DNA of 64,000 bases from Candidatus Defluviibacterium haderslevense (GCA_016712225.1 JADJRL010000003.1:1625501-1689500), one strand, 5' to 3'. Positions 9,506 through 18,056 are shown, numbered from the stretch's first letter. Numbers and translations are program-made. The notes: a model not told the origin generated them from the letters alone.

Positions 9506-9513
9506 TATCTTTG
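9506..9513 (+). promoter_or_regulatory. -7 box (TATCTTTG) of the RRM protein gene
   Basis: TATCTTTG matches TAnnTTTG exactly, with GTTG 18 bp upstream (9484-9487). It leaves an unusually long leader of about 95 nt before the ATG at 9618. Confidence 0.5.
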
Positions 9514-9617
9514 AGGAACTAAAGCAAAGTTTGATAAGTTCTATCTGAAATGTACAGCCTAAATTAAACAGTTTATCTCACCAACGAAATTTTTTTTTAT
9601 CTCTAATATTTTTTATA

Positions 9618-9947
9618 ATGAATCTTTATGTAGGAAACCTTGACTATACAGTTAAGGAGCAGCAGCTTACTGCTATGTTTACAGAATTCGGAGAAGTTAC
9701 CTCTGTTAAAATCATCACTGACAAAATGACAGGCCGTTCTAAAGGATTTGCCTTTGTTGAAATGGCAAATGATGATGAAGCAAGAGAGGCTATCCGTAAC
9801 CTAGACCAAAAATCAGTTAAAGAGCGTAACATCTCTGTATCTGAAGCTAGACCTCCTGAGCAAAGGGAGCGTAAACCATTTAATCCAAACAATCGCGGAG
9901 GCGGTGGTGGAAATGGTGGAGGCAACAACCGCTTTAGAAGTTTCTAA
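9618..9947 (+). CDS. RNA-binding protein with a single RRM and Gly-rich tail
   Basis: Small RNA-binding protein. One RNA recognition motif fills residues 1-80, with RNP-2 LYVGNL (3-8) and RNP-1 KGFAFVEM (42-49), followed by an Arg/Gly/Asn-rich tail (NRGGGGGNGGGNNRFRSF). This layout is shared by Bacteroidota and cyanobacterial RRM proteins linked to RNA handling and often to cold. The long leader and the neighbouring DEAD-box helicase fit a post-transcriptional role, which is inference. Confidence 0.92.
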   Translation: MNLYVGNLDYTVKEQQLTAMFTEFGEVTSVKIITDKMTGRSKGFAFVEMANDDEAREAIRNLDQKSVKERNISVSEARPPEQRERKPFNPNNRGGGGGNGGGNNRFRSF

Positions 9948-10058
9948 AGATCGGATTCAATAAGTCTTTTATCCTTAAGATTAGAATTTTAATTGGATCC
10001 AGAGGTTTACCCTGACTCACACAAAAATCTCGAAATTATTTAAAAAGATTTATTTATA

Positions 10059-10091
10059 GTACCTACTATCCGTGGATGGTAGGTACTTTTT
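10059..10091 (+). terminator. Rho-independent terminator after the RRM gene
   Basis: A 13-bp stem (10059-10071 with 10074-10086, one G-T pair) closes on a 2-base loop and is followed by five T. It lies about 110 bp past the RRM stop and 150 bp before the helicase start, so the two genes are separate units. It is close to symmetric but the T-run is on the plus strand. Confidence 0.8.
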
Positions 10092-10241
10092 CACAAAACT
10101 CAATATTTACCTGTTATTTGTTTTAATTAACTAATGCGCTAATTGCCGGGATTCTAGGTGTCTAATGCCATGTTTGGCTGATATTGAATTTCTGCTATCG
10201 CATGTTGCGGGAATTCTTTTATTAACAAACAATCAAATTAA

Positions 10242-12008
10242 ATGAAACCATTTGAATCATTAGGTTTAAACCTATCACTATGTAGCGCTCTAGAAGAAAT
10301 GGGTTTTGAACAACCCACCGACATTCAAGAAAAAGCTATTCCTTTCTTTCTTGGTCAAACCGGAGACCTTATTGCCTTAGCTCAGACCGGTACCGGTAAA
10401 ACGGCAGCATTCGGGCTTCCCATATTACAAAATATTAATGTAGATGATCATTTCACTCAGGCATTGATCATTTCTCCTACCAGAGAGCTTTGCCTACAGA
10501 TAGCAAATGACCTCAAGAAATTTTCAAAAAATTTGCGAAATGTAAGTGTAGTAGCCGTATACGGTGGTAGCAGCATTACCATGCAAATTAAAGATATCAA
10601 ACGTTCCGCTCAAATTATTGTAGCAACACCAGGTCGTCTTATTGATCTCATGGATCGTAAAGTCATCAAACTTCAGAATGTTAGAACGGTTGTTCTTGAT
10701 GAGGCTGATGAAATGTTGAATATGGGATTCCGTGAAGACATGGAGACCATACTTGCAGATACGCCAAAAGAAAAGATAACCGGATTATTTTCAGCGACCA
10801 TGTCTGGAGATATTCGAAAGATAGCAAGCACATATCTAAACAACCCTACTGAAATTACGGTAGGTCGTAAGAATGCCGCTCAATCAAATATCAGTCACCA
10901 ATATTCAGTAGTACAGGCAAGAGATAAATACACCGCATTAAAAAGAATCATGGATTTTCATGATGACTTTTATGGTATCATCTTTTGTACTACGAAAATT
11001 GAAACGCAGGAGCTTAGCGATCACTTAGTTCGTGATGGTTATTCTGCTGATTGTTTGCATGGAGATTTGGCCCAAGCCCAACGCGATAAAGTAATGCACC
11101 GATTCCGTCACAAGAACATTAAAGCACTTTTAGCTACAGATGTTGCAGCAAGAGGAATTGACGTTAAAAATATTACCCACATTATACATTACCACTTACC
11201 GGACGATATCGAAAATTATACACACCGAAGTGGTCGTACTGCACGAGCAGGACAAAAGGGAATTTCAATTGCACTGTTACATATACGTGAAGCTTATAAA
11301 CTTCATCAAATTGAAAAGCTGGCAGGACTTAAGTTTGAAAAATATCTAATTCCTAAAGGTGAAGATGTTATCAAAGCCAGGATTCAAAATTTTGTTGCAG
11401 AATTCCTAGTAGAACAAGAATCTTCTTTTGACAAAACCAAGATTCAAAATGAATGGATTCAGCCATTGATGAATCTTGAAAAAGAAGACCTCATTCAGCG
11501 AATATTAGCCACAGAATTAAAACGTTTCGGTTCCCAATATACCCAGTCACCAGACATTAATATAGAAGAACGACCTACTCGTGATTCGAATTCAAGAGAT
11601 TCTTCCAGAGATTCTTCAAGAAGTTTCTCAGGCAGAAGAGATGACAGGAACGAAAGATCCGGAGGTGGTGATCGTAGAAGGACTTCTTCATTTTCGAATC
11701 GAGATAGTAATTCATCAGGAACAGATGTAAGATTGTTTATTAACGTAGGTAAGAAAGACAATCTCAAGTACGATCAAATCCGCGAGCTCATATTTAAGAA
11801 TACCAAAATCAGTGGACGAGCAGTTAAGGACATCGATATGAAGGGCGTGTATTCCTTCTTTATGACAGATGCATCTAGTGCAGATGCCATGGTTAATATG
11901 AAGAATGTAAGCTACAACAGCAGACCATTGCGAATACAACTTGCATCAGAATATGAAGAAAGTAAAACATCTCCAGTTCAAAGAAGTAAGTTTAAAGGAA
12001 GGGGATAA
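10242..12008 (+). CDS. deaD: DEAD-box RNA helicase (DeaD/CsdA-like)
   Basis: ATP-dependent RNA helicase. Motifs visible include Q-motif region FEQPTDIQEKAIP, Walker A AQTGTGKTAA (about 47), motif Ib TPGR, VLDEADEM, SAT, and motif VI HRSGRTARAG. After the two RecA domains come a helical region, an Arg/Ser/Asp-rich low-complexity linker (about 440-485) and a C-terminal DbpA/CsdA-type RNA-binding domain (about 490-570), then a basic tail. At 588 residues it matches the CsdA class that acts in ribosome assembly and cold adaptation. No overlap with neighbours; preceded by a 150-bp leader region. Confidence 0.93.
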   Translation: MKPFESLGLNLSLCSALEEMGFEQPTDIQEKAIPFFLGQTGDLIALAQTGTGKTAAFGLPILQNINVDDHFTQALIISPTRELCLQIANDLKKFSKNLRNVSVVAVYGGSSITMQIKDIKRSAQIIVATPGRLIDLMDRKVIKLQNVRTVVLDEADEMLNMGFREDMETILADTPKEKITGLFSATMSGDIRKIASTYLNNPTEITVGRKNAAQSNISHQYSVVQARDKYTALKRIMDFHDDFYGIIFCTTKIETQELSDHLVRDGYSADCLHGDLAQAQRDKVMHRFRHKNIKALLATDVAARGIDVKNITHIIHYHLPDDIENYTHRSGRTARAGQKGISIALLHIREAYKLHQIEKLAGLKFEKYLIPKGEDVIKARIQNFVAEFLVEQESSFDKTKIQNEWIQPLMNLEKEDLIQRILATELKRFGSQYTQSPDINIEERPTRDSNSRDSSRDSSRSFSGRRDDRNERSGGGDRRRTSSFSNRDSNSSGTDVRLFINVGKKDNLKYDQIRELIFKNTKISGRAVKDIDMKGVYSFFMTDASSADAMVNMKNVSYNSRPLRIQLASEYEESKTSPVQRSKFKGRG

Positions 12009-12128
12009 TTTAATTTTTATATTTTAATTATTTTTGGATCAAGTATTTTATTGATCGTGCGTTAGCTATATATTTTAGAATGATCATCTCAATATTAACT
12101 TGCTTCGTCAAATAACTCAAGTATGCAG

Positions 12129-12857
12129 TTAATCTAATTCAATTATTTTGGTTTTGTAGGTCGAAATAAGAGAATCTTTTTCGCCGTAGAGATGGAAGTA
12201 TTTATGAATTTTTGTTGTAGAATCAATATGGGCAGATAGTTTATATGGTACCTCTAATGGATCTGGTATGGTGTCCTTATTAATGACCAGATATGATCCT
12301 TCATAAAAATCGCATGTTCTTAATCCTAAGTAAAATAACTTATACTTATTTTGTGGATTAACATATAGTGTATTAATACTATAGCGATCATTACACATAC
12401 ACATTCTATCAAAAATTAATAAACATTCAAATACAACTTCAGCTAGGCAGCTAACAATTAGTTTATTCAACATTGGTTCAAATTCATGTGGATAATATTC
12501 TAAATTAAAATTTGGGAGAGAAAAATTATTTTCAGGTTTAATAACTTTGTGCTGAATGATATATTGATTTTTAATTGTATTAATTGCTTTAAAATTAACA
12601 TAATCAATTTCTTCATTAATATTATAAAGTAATTTTAAGTAATTAAGATTTAATAGATAAAAATCTGATACTTCTGGTGAATATAATTGAAGGCTAAAAA
12701 GTTCTTGTGCTGATCTAAATTTGTATTGTTTTATTTTAGTACCAACTTCCCACTTAGAATATTGATTTGCATAAGAAATTAAGGTATTTCTTTTGATAGC
12801 CCAATAAGATAAAAGAAATAAATTTAAAATTATGAATATTAGGCTATGTAGTTTCAT
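12129..12857 (-). CDS. Cassette protein B, copy 1 (unknown family)
   Basis: Not recognised. The 242 residues start with a hydrophobic segment (about 4-22), then YANQYSKWEV, a middle YPHEFEPMLNKL, and a strongly conserved end: YLVINKDTIPDP, DSTTKIHKYFHLYGEKDSL and the closing tail STYKTKIIELD. Copies 2-4 (13678, 15214, 16668) share these blocks in the same order. It follows cassette protein A by 8 bp and is the last gene of the array on the minus strand. A membrane-anchored protein is likely; which side of the membrane it faces is unclear because both flanks of the anchor carry Lys or Arg. Confidence 0.8.
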   Translation of the reverse strand: MKLHSLIFIILNLFLLSYWAIKRNTLISYANQYSKWEVGTKIKQYKFRSAQELFSLQLYSPEVSDFYLLNLNYLKLLYNINEEIDYVNFKAINTIKNQYIIQHKVIKPENNFSLPNFNLEYYPHEFEPMLNKLIVSCLAEVVFECLLIFDRMCMCNDRYSINTLYVNPQNKYKLFYLGLRTCDFYEGSYLVINKDTIPDPLEVPYKLSAHIDSTTKIHKYFHLYGEKDSLISTYKTKIIELD

Positions 12858-12865
12858 TAAAATTA

Positions 12866-13534
12866 TTAAAATATATTAGATAATGTATCAAAATTATAAG
12901 TATTTGAATTTCTATATATGCAGCGAACTACATTCTTATTTTTATTTAAAAATTTATTTTCATAAATAAAATAGGGCAATGAGCTTGCGGGTAGCGTATC
13001 TGAATTAATAATAAATTGAAATAAATTAGCACCTCTTATTTCAGGCAGTGGAAAATAATCATGTTCAGGCATTTTAATCAAAGAAAACACTTTAGATGAT
13101 CTAGTATTATTTATATATTCGTTATCGAAATTTTTCATTTTAATAAATAGTTCAACTTTGCTTGAAAGAAGATTAAGTTGAATGATATTACTATAATTTA
13201 AACACAGACTTTTTGGGAATAACCTAATAAACTGAGACGGAGAATATGGAGCATTTTTTTCATTAAAATTACTTAGCTCTTCATAAAAATTTCCTTCCAA
13301 GGATGAAATATTCTTACCTTGTTCCAAAATAGAATTAATTTTGGATGTATCATATATATATTTTGCTAGTCTATAATTATCAATATTACTATCTTTATTT
13401 AATTTCTCTTTAAAAACATTTATAAAATTAGCGAGCTCTTTATTAGTTTCCCTATAATCTTTAACAATTATATACACTTGAACGATGGCCAGAACTGCTA
13501 ATATAAACGAAATGAAATTCCAATTTACCTTCAT
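12866..13534 (-). CDS. Cassette protein A, copy 1 (unknown family)
   Basis: Not recognised. The 222 residues open with MKVNWNFISF and a single hydrophobic segment (about 6-24), then a polar helical stretch KDYRETNKELANF shared with the other A copies. Later blocks common to all four A genes are PKSLCLN, IQLNLLSSKVEL, LFQFIINSDTL and YENKFLNKNKN. Preceded by its own promoter and followed 8 bp later by protein B. A membrane-anchored soluble domain is inferred; the function is unknown. Confidence 0.8.
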   Translation of the reverse strand: MKVNWNFISFILAVLAIVQVYIIVKDYRETNKELANFINVFKEKLNKDSNIDNYRLAKYIYDTSKINSILEQGKNISSLEGNFYEELSNFNEKNAPYSPSQFIRLFPKSLCLNYSNIIQLNLLSSKVELFIKMKNFDNEYINNTRSSKVFSLIKMPEHDYFPLPEIRGANLFQFIINSDTLPASSLPYFIYENKFLNKNKNVVRCIYRNSNTYNFDTLSNIF

Positions 13535-13551
13535 AGAAAAATAACGGACAG

Positions 13552-13583
13552 CAATATAGTTTATTTTTTAATTTTAGGGCAAA
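13552..13583 (-). promoter_or_regulatory. Cassette 1 promoter
   Basis: Minus strand TTTG (plus 13580-13583), 21-bp spacer, TATATTG (plus 13552-13558). A nearly identical block, ending GCTGTCCGTTAT, leads to the start at 13534. The same -7 block occurs before every cassette, at the same distance from the A gene. Confidence 0.7.
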
Positions 13584-13677
13584 TTTTCATGAATCTATAG
13601 ATGGTGTGGACTAATATGGTTCATTGACACATATCAATCCAGTACTTTATAGCATTTGAAATATACTAAATGCTTAA

Positions 13678-14391
13678 CTAGTCTAATTCAATTATTTTGG
13701 TCTTGTAGGTAGAAATAAGAGAATCTTTTTCACCATAGAGTTTAACATATTTGTATATTAAAGTTGTAGAATCAATAGGAGAAGATAGTTTATAGATATT
13801 TGTTAATTGGTCTGATATGGTGTCTTTTCCAATGAGCAAATAGGTGCTTTCGTATTCATATGATGTACTTTCCAAACAAAATATACTATATTTTTTAGTT
13901 GTACGCCCATTTGGAATTTTTATAATTTGAATTCTATCTAATCCACAAAATCCTGTGCCATATGAACTGCCGAAGGCATAATCACTGATGGAAAGGATGC
14001 TCAATTTATTTAAAATCGGTATGAATTCAGAAAGGTATTGATTGAAATCGAAATTTGGCATTCTGATATTCAAAATATGATCTGGGTAAAGAACTGCTAA
14101 TTGTTGCAAATATTCATTAATAATAGAATCTACAGTATTGAATTGCATAGAATTAACTTCTAAATTCCCAATTGATTTAATAAAATTCAAATTTACTATA
14201 TTTGTTGGTGATGGTTTGAAGTACGAGCTAACAAATAATTTCTCTAATATAAATTTGTTATCATTTAATTTTGAATAAATGTCCCATTTTGAATATTGTT
14301 CAGCATAATAAGCTAGTGTGTATCTCTTAATTGGCAAGTAAGAGAATAAAATTACATTTAAAGTTAAAAAAGTGAGACAAATTGTTTTCAT
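13678..14391 (-). CDS. Cassette protein B, copy 2 (unknown family)
   Basis: Paralogue of the B protein at 12129. N-terminal hydrophobic segment (about 3-20), YAEQYSKWDI at about residue 29, IKIPNGRTTKKYS in the second half, then YLLIGKDTISD, SPIDSTTLIYKYVKLYGEKD and the same ending STYKTKIIELD as copy 1, identical over its last 11 residues. Conservation is concentrated in the final 50 residues while the middle has diverged. It sits 8 bp after its A partner. Function unknown. Confidence 0.8.
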   Translation of the reverse strand: MKTICLTFLTLNVILFSYLPIKRYTLAYYAEQYSKWDIYSKLNDNKFILEKLFVSSYFKPSPTNIVNLNFIKSIGNLEVNSMQFNTVDSIINEYLQQLAVLYPDHILNIRMPNFDFNQYLSEFIPILNKLSILSISDYAFGSSYGTGFCGLDRIQIIKIPNGRTTKKYSIFCLESTSYEYESTYLLIGKDTISDQLTNIYKLSSPIDSTTLIYKYVKLYGEKDSLISTYKTKIIELD

Positions 14392-14399
14392 AATTATTG

Positions 14400-15071
14400 T
14401 TAAAAAATAGTAGAAAATATTTTTATATCTTCATTATTTATTGGATTATAAATTTTGAGCTTAACATTGTTTTTATTTTTTTTAAGCAATTTATTTTCGT
14501 ATTTAAGAAATCCTAGTGGACTGGCTTCTATAGTATCCGAATTAATAATAAATTGAGTTGAATATTCCGTGTGACAATTAAATATTGGTTGATATTCATT
14601 TTTTGAAATTCTAGCAAGATACATTGTGTATATTGAATCATTTGACTTAGTAATCTTGTCTTTGTAGTTATTAAAATATGAAATCAAATTAATATTTTCA
14701 GAAATCAAATTTAGTTGATTAAGATTAATAAAATTAAAACACAAACTTTTAGGGAAATATTTAATGAACTGAAATGGAGAATATGCTATATTTTTGTCTT
14801 TAATATTTTTTAAATCGTTAACAAGAATTAATTGCAGCTTTATAAGATTCTCTTTTTGTTCCAAAATAGAAATATTTTTCGAAGTATCAAGGTCAATCGC
14901 TTGTTGAATACTATATCCAATTCTACTATCATAATCTAATTTATCTTGAAAAAAAATAATAAAATTAGTGAGCTCTTTATTAGTTTCTTTATAATCTTTA
15001 GCAATTATGTACAATTGAACGAAAGATAGCAATGCTAAAATAGAAGAACCAATATACCAATATACCTTCAT
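14400..15071 (-). CDS. Cassette protein A, copy 2 (unknown family)
   Basis: Paralogue of the A protein at 12866: MKVYWYIGSSILALLSFVQL anchor, KDYKETNKELTNF, SILEQKENL, FPKSLCFN, NQLNLISENINL, TQFIINSDTIEAS and YENKLLKKNKN. The 223 residues align end to end with copy 1, including IAYSPFQFIKYFPKS against copy 1's APYSPSQFIRLFPKS, so copies 1 and 2 look like the closest pair. Preceded by a cassette promoter (15089-15120). Confidence 0.8.
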   Translation of the reverse strand: MKVYWYIGSSILALLSFVQLYIIAKDYKETNKELTNFIIFFQDKLDYDSRIGYSIQQAIDLDTSKNISILEQKENLIKLQLILVNDLKNIKDKNIAYSPFQFIKYFPKSLCFNFINLNQLNLISENINLISYFNNYKDKITKSNDSIYTMYLARISKNEYQPIFNCHTEYSTQFIINSDTIEASPLGFLKYENKLLKKNKNNVKLKIYNPINNEDIKIFSTIF

Positions 15072-15088
15072 ATAAAAATAATGGTCAG

Positions 15089-15120
15089 CAAGATAGAATA
15101 TTTTCTTATGAAAGTGTAAA
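15089..15120 (-). promoter_or_regulatory. Cassette 2 promoter
   Basis: Minus strand TTTA (plus 15117-15120), 21-bp spacer, TATCTTG (plus 15089-15095), then GCTGACCATTAT. Same spacing as cassettes 1 and 3. Confidence 0.65.
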
Positions 15121-15213
15121 TTTTACTTAACTGAGATCTACTATGTAACATATTGTAGCTAATCTTAATTATATGTAAGACTTTGTCTTGCCTTAAATAT
15201 GCCAACAACTTAA

Positions 15214-15930
15214 CTAATCTAATTCAATAATTTTGGTCTTGAAGGTAGAAATTAGAGAATCTTTTTCACCGTATTGTTTGACGAATTTGTATATTATAGT
15301 TGTAGAATCTAATGGGGAGGAAACAATGTATGGATTCACACTAGGGTCGAGGATTCTATCATTTCCTATCACGAAATAGGTTCCATTAAAATAACGATCA
15401 TTACATGGATAATTTAAATAAATTAAGCTATATTTTCTAATAGAATGACCATTTGGTATTTTGATTAAATTATATCCACCCCAACAACAATAACCAGATT
15501 TTTGAGATCTATCGGAAATATAATTCGCAATGGAACGAATAAGTAATTTATTTAAAATTGATTCGAATTCAGGTGGATAATCATTTTTATTAAAATTGGG
15601 CTTTTCATATGGAAAAGAAGTTAAAGATTCATTTTGTTCCACAATTTTATTAACCAGTGAATCGGTAGTAGTTAAATTAGTAGTATTAATATTTTCATTT
15701 AAATCGGAAAGCAATTTTAAATAATTTAAATTGAATAATTTTGGTAAGACTTCAGGAAATATAACTAAGTCTCTTGATAAATAAAATTTATGCGAACTTA
15801 ATTCTGAACCTATTTCCCATTTTGAATATTGCTCCGCGTAATTTTCTAGCGTATTATTTTTAATAGACCAATACAAAATTAAAATGAAATTAAGTGTAAA
15901 TAGAATTAAGTTAAATCTTTTCATCAACAT
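15214..15930 (-). CDS. Cassette protein B, copy 3 (unknown family)
   Basis: Paralogue of the other B proteins. Hydrophobic anchor (about 6-24), YAEQYSKWEI, YPPEFESILNKLLI, LIKIPNGHSIRKYS, YFVIGNDRILDP, SSPLDSTTIIYKFVKQYGEK and tail STFKTKIIELD. A Cys-rich spot (GYCCWGG) sits where copy 2 has GFCG. The ATG overlaps the A stop by one base (TAATG), so translation is probably coupled; an ATG two codons on (15924) would align with the other copies. Confidence 0.8.
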   Translation of the reverse strand: MLMKRFNLILFTLNFILILYWSIKNNTLENYAEQYSKWEIGSELSSHKFYLSRDLVIFPEVLPKLFNLNYLKLLSDLNENINTTNLTTTDSLVNKIVEQNESLTSFPYEKPNFNKNDYPPEFESILNKLLIRSIANYISDRSQKSGYCCWGGYNLIKIPNGHSIRKYSLIYLNYPCNDRYFNGTYFVIGNDRILDPSVNPYIVSSPLDSTTIIYKFVKQYGEKDSLISTFKTKIIELD

Positions 15931-16526
15931 TAATTAAATATTTTTGAATAAGTCTTAGAAATTTTTGTAATGGTATCTTGATAAATGCATTGAATAGAAT
16001 TTTTATTTTTTTTGAAAAATTTATTTTCGAATAGAATATAGTTATTATTATTAATAGCCAAGGTATCTGAATTTATAATAAATTGGGTTTGAATATCTGG
16101 AAGATGTGGAATATAAAAATATTTATTTTCAGAATATTTAACTAAATGAATCATATTTTCTGAATTTCTGTTAACAGAATTTAATTTGTTATAATTTTCT
16201 AAATTTACTATAGCATTTATTTTATCAGATATTAAATTTAATTGGTCTATATTTGTTGAACTTATGCAAATCGATTGAGATAAATATTTAATAGAATCTG
16301 ACAATGATTGAAACAAACTCTTGGGCTTATTAATATTGAAATTTTTAATTTCCAACTCATCAATAGTAAAATGATGGTAAGGATTTGAGCTTAAATATTT
16401 TTGGAAGACCGTTATAAAATTTGTTAATTTTGCATTAGTTTCCTTATAATCCGTAACAGTAATGTACAATTGAATGATTAGGATCAGTGCTAATATAAAT
16501 GAAATTAAAGACCAAGTCACCTTCAT
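15930..16526 (-). CDS. Cassette protein A, copy 3 (unknown family, shorter)
   Basis: Paralogue of the other A proteins, about 198 residues and roughly 25 shorter than its sisters because the region between the anchor and the PKS block is reduced. MKVTWSLISFILALILIIQL anchor, DYKETNAKLTNFI, IDQLNLISDKIN, TQFIINSDTLA, FENKFFKKNKN. The open frame continues upstream to 16547, but that extra ATG lies inside the promoter -7 box. The start at 16526, which matches the MKV start of the other three, is therefore preferred. Confidence 0.8.
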   Translation of the reverse strand: MKVTWSLISFILALILIIQLYITVTDYKETNAKLTNFITVFQKYLSSNPYHHFTIDELEIKNFNINKPKSLFQSLSDSIKYLSQSICISSTNIDQLNLISDKINAIVNLENYNKLNSVNRNSENMIHLVKYSENKYFYIPHLPDIQTQFIINSDTLAINNNNYILFENKFFKKNKNSIQCIYQDTITKISKTYSKIFN

Positions 16527-16544
16527 AAAAAATATAACGGACAG

Positions 16545-16576
16545 CAAGTTAATATATTTTCATATGAAGTTGCAAA
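16545..16576 (-). promoter_or_regulatory. Cassette 3 promoter
   Basis: Minus strand TTTG (plus 16573-16576), 21-bp spacer, TAACTTG (plus 16545-16551), then GCTGTCCGTTAT. It decides the start codon of the downstream gene. Confidence 0.7.
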
Positions 16577-16667
16577 TTTCATGAAACTGTTATGTTATGG
16601 ATTTAGTGGTTCACTGACCCATATTGATCCAGGACAGCATTAGATTTGAATGATACTAAGTTCTTGA

Positions 16668-17387
16668 TTAGTCTAAATCAATTATTTTGGTCTTGTAGGG
16701 AGTAATAAGAGAATCTTTTTGATTGTATAGTTTAACGTATTTATGTATTAGAGTTGTAGAATCAAAGGGGGAAGTTAATTTATAGGGTACCTCTAAAGGG
16801 TCTAGTATGGTGTTATTACCAATTACGAGATAGTTTCCAAAGGTATTTTCAGAATCAAATGAACTTGCTAAACCAAACACACAATACTTGCTTACTGGTG
16901 CATTATTTGGTATTTTTATAACACAAAATCTATCTAAAATGAAATTACAACCTAATGAACTTAAGTAAACATGTTCTGCGAAGTCAATAATAGCAAGCTT
17001 CTTCAATATAGATTCGAATTCTGAAGGATATTGATTTGAAGTAATAATTTCCGAAATATTATGATTGGCAAAATATGGTGGTGCATTATTTTCATTGTAT
17101 ATTTTAATGAGTGAGTCTAAAGTTGTAAATGTTGTAGAATGAATCTCTTGGTTCAACATAAAAAGTAATTCTATAAGGTCATATTTTAAAATTAGTTTTG
17201 ATGCATTATTGTATGATTCTAAATATTGATTGTGTAATTTCGTTTTATATGTAGTTAATTCCGAATCAATATCCCAGGACTCATATTGCTTAACATAGGA
17301 ATTGATTACACTATTTTTAAGAGGCCAATAACAAAATATTACTACATTAATTACTACGAATACAACACTATGTAATTTCATAATCAA
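16668..17387 (-). CDS. Cassette protein B, copy 4 (unknown family)
   Basis: Most diverged B copy. Anchor at about 7-24, YVKQYESWDI, YPSEFESILKKLAI, VIKIPNNAPVSKYCVF, YLVIGNNTILDPLEVPYKL, SPFDSTTLIHKYVKLYNQKD and tail TPYKTKIIDLD. It shares the run DPLEVPYKL with copy 1. The start overlaps the A gene by four bases (ATGA), which suggests translational coupling; an ATG at 17381 is an alternative. Function unknown. Confidence 0.8.
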   Translation of the reverse strand: MIMKLHSVVFVVINVVIFCYWPLKNSVINSYVKQYESWDIDSELTTYKTKLHNQYLESYNNASKLILKYDLIELLFMLNQEIHSTTFTTLDSLIKIYNENNAPPYFANHNISEIITSNQYPSEFESILKKLAIIDFAEHVYLSSLGCNFILDRFCVIKIPNNAPVSKYCVFGLASSFDSENTFGNYLVIGNNTILDPLEVPYKLTSPFDSTTLIHKYVKLYNQKDSLITPYKTKIIDLD

Positions 17388-18052
17388 AGATCAAAATTTC
17401 TTGAAAAAGAGTCATCAATTTTTGTAAGCGGATTGAGAATTTTGCATTTTAAAACATTATTATATTTTTTAAGTAGTTTATTTTCATACAGCATAAAATT
17501 ATTTGATGCAGGAGCTAAGGAATCTGAATTTATAGTAAATTGGAATAGAGATTGAACATTGAGTTTAGCCAATGGATAGTATTCACATATTGAATTTTTA
17601 AATAGAAAAATTGTATTAGTATCTTTCGCAATTGAGTTTAATTTAAGAAATTGTTTTAATCTTGAAGTAAGTTCTATTTGACTAGAAATTAAATTTAATT
17701 GATTAATATTTTCGTTACTTAAAGCTATGCTTTTTGGTAAGTTTTGCAAAGTTCGGAATGAAGAAGAGAGAATGTTTTTATTTTCAAATTTAATATTGTT
17801 TTTATTTTGAAGTAATTTAATATTTTTATCTTCCTGTAAAAAGTTTAAAATATTTAAAGAAGTGTCATTTTCATACATTGTCTTTATCTTACTTAGATGA
17901 TTTTCAACCGCATCATATATTTTTAGTTCAAATATGTTCATTAATTTGATGAGTTCTGAATTAGATTTTTTAAAATCTGAAGTGGTGAAATACAATTGAA
18001 AGACTGCTAGCACTGCTAACATAAATGATACGAAATTCCAGTTTACCTTCAT
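17384..18052 (-). CDS. Cassette protein A, copy 4 (unknown family)
   Basis: First gene of the array in transcription order. MKVNWNFVSFMLAVLAVFQL anchor nearly identical to copy 1, then DFKKSNSELIKLMNIF, LPKSIALS, NQLNLISSQIEL, LFQFTINSDSLAPAS and YENKLLKKYNN. The 222 residues keep the family layout. Preceded by the conserved -7 block (18070-18076), beyond which lies a REP-like palindrome. Confidence 0.8.
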   Translation of the reverse strand: MKVNWNFVSFMLAVLAVFQLYFTTSDFKKSNSELIKLMNIFELKIYDAVENHLSKIKTMYENDTSLNILNFLQEDKNIKLLQNKNNIKFENKNILSSSFRTLQNLPKSIALSNENINQLNLISSQIELTSRLKQFLKLNSIAKDTNTIFLFKNSICEYYPLAKLNVQSLFQFTINSDSLAPASNNFMLYENKLLKKYNNVLKCKILNPLTKIDDSFSRNFDL

Positions 18053-18056
18053 AGAA

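Noticed and set aside
12037..12056. Terminator after the helicase (GATCAA / TTGATC hairpin)
   Set aside because: Only 6 bp of stem with an 8-base loop and no T-run behind it.
12129..18052. GldM/PorM or other type IX secretion paralogues
   Set aside because: Single anchor and size are loosely similar, but the sequences lack the characteristic N-terminal PRQKMINMMY motif.
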